A model generated the notes under the pieces. That model was not told the DNA's origin and searched no databases. It saw only the letters and a list, made by a program, of their open reading frames with translations. This document shows, piece after piece, positions 59,097-64,000 of a DNA stretch of 64,000 nucleotides (the stretch's first letter is position 1; each line of letters begins with the position of its first letter). The position numbers and the translations under genes are program-made. This DNA comes from CAYNRE01 sp964399535 (GTDB lineage: Bacteria; Planctomycetota; Planctomycetia; Pirellulales; CAYNRE01): positions 62,001-126,000 of the forward strand of contig CAYNRE010000037.1 of the NCBI GenBank assembly GCA_964399535.1. Direction: 5' to 3'.

Positions 59097-59162
59097 GCGA
59101 ACTGGCAGCGCCTGGCCCGCGAACTGGCAGCGCCTGGGCCGCGAACTGGTGGTGCCCGGCAC
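59097..59162. repeat. 22-bp tandem repeats, two exact-like and one diverged copy
   Basis: Units at 59097-59118 and 59119-59140 differ at one base; a third copy (59141-59162) is diverged. Intergenic, between the UbiB-family gene and a small minus-strand gene. Confidence 0.9.
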
Positions 59163-59184
59163 ACGATCCGCGGCGCGGTCTCGG

Positions 59185-59370
59185 TCAGGCGGCCGAGGGC
59201 AGGGGGGTGGCCGGAGCCGGCCGTCGCGCCGGCAGGCCGCCGTGCTGGACCAACACCCGCTCGATCTCGCGGTTCAGCGCCTCGAGCTCGGCCAGGACCT
59301 GGTCTTGCAGAGCCTCGATCTCGTCGAGGCGGGTGGCCGGGGGAATCGTTCGGGGCAGGTCGGCAGTCAT
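59185..59370 (-). CDS. Small coiled-coil protein, 61 aa
   Basis: A 61-residue protein with a likely helical coiled coil in the middle (IEALQDQVLAELEALNREIER) and a Pro/Ala tail. There is no good SD and no family. The charge and heptad pattern are the reasons to keep it as a low-confidence gene. Confidence 0.4.
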   Translation of the reverse strand: MTADLPRTIPPATRLDEIEALQDQVLAELEALNREIERVLVQHGGLPARRPAPATPLPSAA

Positions 59371-59800
59371 CGTCTCGGGAGGGCGCTAATAGGGTGGCAA
59401 TTGCGGCTCGGACCGCCAGGGGCTGGCGGCCCACCGCCGGGCCGCTCGAGCCGGTTGGTTGGAACCGACCAAGAGCCCAACCGAGGCAGCCCTGAGCCCT
59501 CTGGCTTTTCGTCCAGGTTCGCCCGGGGGCATTGGCCGGAAGCGGGCCGGCCCTCATAGCTTCGCCAAACTGGCCCGTTTAAACCGCCCGGAGGCGAAAC
59601 GGAGAAGCCGGGCGATTCGCCGGGCGGGGCGTTTGGGCCGAGGAGGGGGGCGCAAAGACCCCCGTTGGTGTCCGGGCGGCCGGGAAGTACGATGAGTCCA
59701 ATGCCCGGTACCGATGCCCCGCTCGGGGGCCGGCTATCGAGAGAGTCGCGACGGCGCGACGCCGACCTTGCTTTTGGCGACAACCAGGGAGTGCCCGGCG
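59371..59800. other. 430-bp gap upstream of the inositol oxygenase gene
   Basis: GC-rich, with no recognisable gene on either strand and no clear promoter. A long minus-strand frame here has Pro/Gly/Ser composition typical of chance. Confidence 0.4.
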
Positions 59801-60703
59801 ATGATCGAACGAGTTACCGCGGCCCAGAGCAACGGTCCGCTCGAAAGCCTCGACCAGTGGGAAGAGGATCTGAAGCGTCGCTACCCCGAGGGGGGCGGGC
59901 CGGAAGGCTTCCAGGCCACTGACTCGGACAAGAAGCCGGAACAATTCCGCGACTATCGGGCCGAGGCTCGGGCAAGCGTCAAAGAGTTTTATCGCCTGAA
60001 TCACACGCACCAAACGGTCGATTTTGTTCGCGGCAAACATGCCCAGTTCGTCTCTCGCGGCAAGCGGCAGATGGGCATCTGGGAGGCGATGGAGTATCTG
60101 AACCAACTGGTCGATGACAGCGACCCTGATACCGATGTGCCCCAGATCGAACACCTTTTGCAGACCGCCGAGCAGATTCGCCGCGACGGATTGCCCCGCT
60201 GGTTTATCCTGACCGGGTTGATTCACGACCTGGGCAAAATCCTTTGTCTCTGGGGCGAGCCCCAATGGGCCGTGGTGGGCGACACGTTTCCCGTGGGTTG
60301 CGCTTGGTCGGAGTCGATCGTGTTCCCCGAGTTCTTTGCGGAGAACCCCGATCGCCAGGTGCCCGAGTACCAAACCCGGTTGGGCATTTACCGCGAGGGG
60401 GGCGGCCTGGACCAGGTGCTCATGTCGTGGGGACACGACGAGTACCTGTATCACGTGGTGAAGGACTATTTGCCCGAGCCGGCGCTGTACATGATTCGCT
60501 ATCACTCGTTCTATCCGGGCCACAAGGAAGGGGCCTACGACTACCTGATGAACGACCGCGACCGGGCCCTGTTCGACTGGGTGCGCAAGTTCAATCCCTA
60601 CGATCTGTACACCAAGAGCCATTCGCGGCCCGACGTGGCGGCCCTGCGGCCGTTTTACGAAGCGCTGATCGCCGAGTACTTTCCGCCGGTACTGAGCTGG
60701 TAG
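59801..60703 (+). CDS. Eukaryote-like inositol oxygenase (MIOX)
   Basis: MIOX cleaves myo-inositol to D-glucuronate with a di-iron centre. The 300-residue protein carries all six ligand positions of the animal enzyme: His118, His142, Asp143 (LIHDLGK), His212 (SWGHDEY), His235 (RYHSFYP) and Asp268 (NPYDLYTK). Long stretches such as GEPQWAVVGDTFPVGC are almost the same as in animals. The ATG at 59801 follows GGGAG ten bases upstream. It stands alone without other inositol or glucuronate genes. Confidence 0.93.
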   Translation: MIERVTAAQSNGPLESLDQWEEDLKRRYPEGGGPEGFQATDSDKKPEQFRDYRAEARASVKEFYRLNHTHQTVDFVRGKHAQFVSRGKRQMGIWEAMEYLNQLVDDSDPDTDVPQIEHLLQTAEQIRRDGLPRWFILTGLIHDLGKILCLWGEPQWAVVGDTFPVGCAWSESIVFPEFFAENPDRQVPEYQTRLGIYREGGGLDQVLMSWGHDEYLYHVVKDYLPEPALYMIRYHSFYPGHKEGAYDYLMNDRDRALFDWVRKFNPYDLYTKSHSRPDVAALRPFYEALIAEYFPPVLSW

Positions 60704-60740
60704 CCGGTGTGCGCGGCATGCGCAAGGCAGGGGGGCCGAA

Positions 60741-61241
60741 TCAGCTCGCGGCCAGGGGCCCCGCCAACAGGCGCACCAGGTCGAGCGAGCTGATGACGCC
60801 GACGGGCCGATCTCCCTCGACCACCACGATGCGGTGTACGTGGTGCCGGATCATTTCCCCGGCGACTTCCGCCAGCGGGGTATCGGGCAGGCAGGTAATC
60901 ACCTGGGTTCGCATCGCGTCGCGGACGCGCAACTCGGCCAGCCGGTGGCGAAAGCCCTGGTAGTCGTTGCCAGAGGGGTGCTGAAATCCGTCGGCCTGCT
61001 CGGCCAGCCACTCGCGCTGGTCGGTGACCTCGCCGTCCAGAGTCTCGAGCAGGTCTTCCACGCGGCCCAGATCGCTGCGGCTGAGGATGCCCACCAGGCG
61101 GTTTCCCTCGACCACGACCAGGCCGCCGATGTGAGCCTCGAAGAGCTGATGCCGCGCTTCCGTCAAGCGGGCCTCGGGCGTGGTGGTGATGAGCGACGTC
61201 TGCATCAACTGTCGAGCAAGCAACTGCGGTACGGCGATCAT
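60741..61241 (-). CDS. Two-CBS-domain protein
   Basis: 166 residues with paired CBS domains. The first (residues 10-60) has HIGGLVVVEGNRLVGILSRSDL, the second (about 105-160) has HHVHRIVVVEGDRPVGVISSLDL. They are separated by a charged helix. CBS pairs bind adenosine nucleotides and usually act as sensors. Convergent with the MIOX gene; divergent from the csrA region. Confidence 0.9.
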   Translation of the reverse strand: MIAVPQLLARQLMQTSLITTTPEARLTEARHQLFEAHIGGLVVVEGNRLVGILSRSDLGRVEDLLETLDGEVTDQREWLAEQADGFQHPSGNDYQGFRHRLAELRVRDAMRTQVITCLPDTPLAEVAGEMIRHHVHRIVVVEGDRPVGVISSLDLVRLLAGPLAAS

Positions 61242-61982
61242 GCGCGGAATTCCTTGCAGGGACGGCGACTAGGCAACCTGCTAGCGTTGCTCGCCTAGCG
61301 TACTCGGGTTGACCGCGGGCGTAAATTAGGGGTGCCGCCGCCGGACCGCGAAGGGGTGACCCGGTTGGCTCCGACCAGGCGCCGGGGGCGAGCGAAAGAT
61401 TGCAGCGGTGAACGAGCCAGGGTTTCTCGGCTCGACGACAGCACCGCTAGCTGGAAAGCCGACGGGAAATCGCGCGATTGCGCGAACAAGAATTCGTGAA
61501 ACTTCGTCTAAACTTGCGGCATCGAAACGCCGCACATGTGACAGTTTGAGACACACGGAAACGGTGTTGTGGACGGAACGCAAACCAGCGACGCGGTTCT
61601 CGGAAGCAAGCTAAGCCGCTTGCTGCGCGGCGTTTCGGTACCGCGGTCGAAATGGGTCGACCCGATCGTCGCCGCTTGGCACGCGATTCGCTTTCAGGGA
61701 AGGCCACACGCCGGCAAACTGCCAGCGGGGCAGTCTGAAGCTCGAGAGCTTGGGCCGCCCGTGGCGCCGCAGCGAAGAACTGCCCGAGGCGTTGGCAGCG
61801 GTGACAGCACCCTGGCGGCGTCCGACCCTAGGGGGAGCGTCGAGCCGAGGCCTGGTACCGCTGTCGTGTTGGCAAGACCGATCGAGGCATTGAACCGCCC
61901 CGTGTACCCGCTGGGGGCGGACGAAAGACCCAGAGCGTAGCTTTTCAAGTAGTGTGAGACACGAATCCAGGAGGGACGAGTC
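61242..61982. other. 740-bp region upstream of csrA
   Basis: No convincing gene. A 5-bp hairpin lies near 61520-61540, and the octamer TGAGACAC occurs twice, near 61549 and 61956, as a direct repeat. The csrA promoter must be here but was not identified. Confidence 0.4.
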
Positions 61983-61983
61983 G
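61975..61983 (+). promoter_or_regulatory. csrA SD overlapping a GGA motif
   Basis: CCAGGAGGG, immediately before the GTG, combines the SD with an AGGA core of the kind bound by CsrA, allowing autorepression. Direct binding is not shown. Confidence 0.35.
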
Positions 61984-62249
61984 TGTTGGTACTCAGCCGA
62001 AAGACGGACGAACGCATCGTGATTGGCGACCAGATTGTGATCACGGTGAAACAGATTTCGGGCAACCGGGTGTCGATTGGGATCGAAGCGCCTGCCGAGG
62101 TGCGCATCCTCCGCGGCGAACTCGAGTCCGCGGTTCGACAGTTCGCTGCTCCACAGCCCCAGCGGGACGGTTACGGGGAACCTCTGCTCGAGCATCAGGC
62201 GCTAGCCGCCGAAGAGCTGGGTAGCGGGGTGCTCTGCTACCAGCTCTAG
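61983..62249 (+). CDS. csrA: Carbon storage regulator CsrA
   Basis: An 88-residue RNA-binding regulator. The N-terminus is typical: LVLSRKTDERIVIGDQI, then ITVKQISGNRVSIGIEAPAEVRILRGEL, including the critical Arg44-like region. The last 35 residues exceed the E. coli length. The start is a GTG at 61983 with the very strong AGGAGGG upstream, a stretch that also holds a GGA core typical of CsrA-binding sites. Confidence 0.95.
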   Translation: MLVLSRKTDERIVIGDQIVITVKQISGNRVSIGIEAPAEVRILRGELESAVRQFAAPQPQRDGYGEPLLEHQALAAEELGSGVLCYQL

Positions 62250-62394
62250 GCCGACAGCCCAGGCATCGCCCGTCCTCCCTACTCGTCTCGTCGAAAAACC
62301 CCTCGGGGGCGCCGGTGCCGGCCCCAAGCGCCGGGGCTCTAGATGAGCCTTGGCCCAGGCCCTCTGGCGGCCTGGGGAGTGCCGCGGCGTACGG

Positions 62395-63843
62395 TTAGGC
62401 TTCGGCCACGGCCGGTTCAGGCGTGGCCGTTGGCGCGGGGGTCGACTCGACGTCGGGCAGGTAAACCGACTCGATAACGCGCATGGTTCGCCAGCGCCCG
62501 CTCAAAAATCGTGCGCAGTAGATTAGCCCCAAGAGCGCCACCCAAACGGTAAGCACGGACCAGGCGGCGTACAAACCGCCGCCAAGCGGCCCCAGCGTGA
62601 CGGCGATCGCGGCGATCATCACGATGGCCATTCCCAACGAAATGAAGAGCACGAACCGGGTGTCGCCCGCGCCCTTGATGGCGCTGACGAAGATCACGTT
62701 CATCGTGTCGAACACCAGGTAAGCGCTGACGAATCGCAGCAGCACGACGGTCAAATCGCGCAGGGCCGCGTTCGAGGCGGCTTCGCCCTCTCTCTGGTGG
62801 GCCAACAGCAGCAGGTCGGGCACCGTCAGGTACAGCGCACCCCAAATGGCCGTGTAGGCCAGCGAAAGCTGCAGCGTGGTCCAGGTGGCGCGTTCGGCCA
62901 GGTCGGGCTGGTCCTCTCCCAGGCGCTGGCCGACCAGTGTGGTGGCGGCGATGCCGAAGCCGAAAATGGGAATGAATGCCAACATGTTGACGTTGACGGT
63001 CAGATTCGTGGCCGTCAGGGCCAATTCGCCCAGCCGCCCCACGGCCAACAGGAAGACGGCGAACGTGCCGGCTTCGAGCAAAAACTGCAGACCGTTGGGT
63101 AGCCCGTACCGGATCAGTCGGCCGAACAAGGCGGTGTCGAAGCGGCAGCCCGACCAGGTGCCGTATTCGGCGCGGTACTCGGCGCGGAGGAACAGGGCCA
63201 GGTAGAGCACCACTTTGGTCCATTGCGAGATGACGGTGGCCCAGCCGGCCCCTTCGATGCCCCAGCGCGGAAATCCCGCTATGCCAAAGATCCAGAAGTA
63301 GTCGAGCACGATGTTCTGGAGGGCGCCATAGCTGTCGACCGCCATGACCACGCGCGAGTTTCCCCGGCCCGTGAAGAACGTCGACAGGGCGGCCGTTACC
63401 ACGACCCAGCCGTCGCCCCAGCACAACACCTGGTAGTACACGGTTTCCAGCTCGGCAACCTGCGGCGGATGCCCGATGAAGCGAAAGAACGCCGGGGCCA
63501 AGGGAATGGTGGCAACGATGAGCGGTGTGGCCAGGGCCCCCAGCCAAACGGCTTGCCAGACCACCCGGCCGATTCGCTCGGGCCGGCCCGCGCCATAGTA
63601 CTGGGCGACAAACGTGTTGGCATACATGGCGATGCCCATGAACACGCAAATCACCACAAAGCTCATCATCGACGCCGGCACCGCGGCGGCCATGGCATCG
63701 GGCGAATACCAAAGCAGAAACATCCGGTCGGTGAACTGCATCAGCGTCCAACTCGAGGTCGAGACCACCAGCGGCAAGGCCAGGGCCAACACCTCGCGAG
63801 CTCCGCTCGGGCGCTTCCACCAGTCAGACAGGGCGGGGATCAA
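62395..63843 (-). CDS. MATE-family efflux transporter
   Basis: 482 residues with about twelve membrane helices and two MATE half-repeats. The first has ALPLVVSTSSWTLMQFTDRMFL, the second GLPNGLQFLLEAGTFAVFLLAVGRLG. Such proteins expel cations, drugs or metabolites by sodium or proton exchange. The TTG at 63843 has GGATGG upstream and gives the usual N-terminus; the ATG 25 codons earlier adds a non-hydrophobic leader. Confidence 0.9.
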   Translation of the reverse strand: MIPALSDWWKRPSGAREVLALALPLVVSTSSWTLMQFTDRMFLLWYSPDAMAAAVPASMMSFVVICVFMGIAMYANTFVAQYYGAGRPERIGRVVWQAVWLGALATPLIVATIPLAPAFFRFIGHPPQVAELETVYYQVLCWGDGWVVVTAALSTFFTGRGNSRVVMAVDSYGALQNIVLDYFWIFGIAGFPRWGIEGAGWATVISQWTKVVLYLALFLRAEYRAEYGTWSGCRFDTALFGRLIRYGLPNGLQFLLEAGTFAVFLLAVGRLGELALTATNLTVNVNMLAFIPIFGFGIAATTLVGQRLGEDQPDLAERATWTTLQLSLAYTAIWGALYLTVPDLLLLAHQREGEAASNAALRDLTVVLLRFVSAYLVFDTMNVIFVSAIKGAGDTRFVLFISLGMAIVMIAAIAVTLGPLGGGLYAAWSVLTVWVALLGLIYCARFLSGRWRTMRVIESVYLPDVESTPAPTATPEPAVAEA

Positions 63844-64000
63844 GCCAGACCATCCTTTCCGAGACTTGAGAGGCCCCCACCCCTTGGGTTGGCATTGCGC
63901 GGTCGCGTGCGGGGCCAACTGGAACGCTGCATGACTGCGTGGGGGGCGGTGCGAACGCGGATTTGCGAGGACGGTCCCCCCCCTCCGACCACCCCCCGCA

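Noticed and set aside
61569..61940. 123-codon plus-strand frame upstream of csrA
   Set aside because: No SD, no recognisable domain, composition typical of non-coding GC-rich DNA.
1..64000. tRNA or rRNA genes
   Set aside because: No T-loop GTTCRANNC with matching acceptor and anticodon stems, and no rRNA-like stretch, was found by eye; weak genes could be missed.

Overview
The window is about 64 kb of GC-rich chromosome with codon use typical of Planctomycetota, most likely Pirellulales. Supporting signs are a PEP-CTERM exported protein, paralogues such as an EF-G-like factor and a second TrmB-like methyltransferase, a DUF4912 protein, CsrA, short exported hypothetical proteins, and frequent GTG/TTG starts behind clear Shine-Dalgarno (SD) sites. 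I see no rRNA, tRNA, CRISPR array, phage or recognisable transposase. The window reads as core chromosome with a few unusual islands, not as a mobile region.

Layout. 1-6.7 kb: the 3' part of a three-domain FtsK/EssC-like ATPase, a small transporter-like membrane protein, an alpha/beta hydrolase and a secreted S41 protease. 6.7-8.6 kb: queuosine precursor genes queF and queC-queE. 8.6-11.8 kb: a minus-strand run (isocitrate/isopropylmalate dehydrogenase family, EVE protein, bioF). 11.8-12.6 kb: an intergenic region with a near-perfect sigma-54 promoter match, several perfect stem-loops and a strong terminator, i.e. a candidate small RNA. 12.6-29.3 kb: housekeeping genes (DUF456, PEP-CTERM beta-propeller, U32/RlhA-like enzyme, TrmB-like enzyme, sugar epimerase, OmpA lipoprotein, hisH, hisA, EF-G-like factor, serine acetyltransferase, ABC-2 permease).

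29.6-37.8 kb: a complete F1Fo ATP synthase operon on the minus strand (atpZ, an I-chain-like gene, atpB-E-F-H-A-G-D-C). It has a consensus-like promoter at 38.0 kb and ends in an inverted-repeat element that supplies the atpC stop codon. The c and b subunits carry extra N-terminal export-like segments, and b has a His-rich linker built from 15-bp tandem repeats. 38.7-51.1 kb: DUF4912, a UVR-motif protein, LarE, an exported lactonase, TrmB, an NRDE protein, a putative PD-(D/E)XK nuclease, PAP2, DUF1499, RarA, TerC and a small protein.

51.4-55.7 kb: a tightly overlapping four-gene operon (C39-like cysteine peptidase, RLAN-type RimK ATP-grasp ligase, GCS2 amide ligase, EgtC-like class II glutamine amidohydrolase). 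This is the best candidate for an undescribed system, probably making and trimming a gamma-glutamyl or peptide-like compound. 56-64 kb: GYF-TM2 protein, SRPBCC protein, UbiB-family kinase, eukaryote-like inositol oxygenase, CBS protein, CsrA and a MATE transporter.

All functions are read from sequence motifs; no database search was run.
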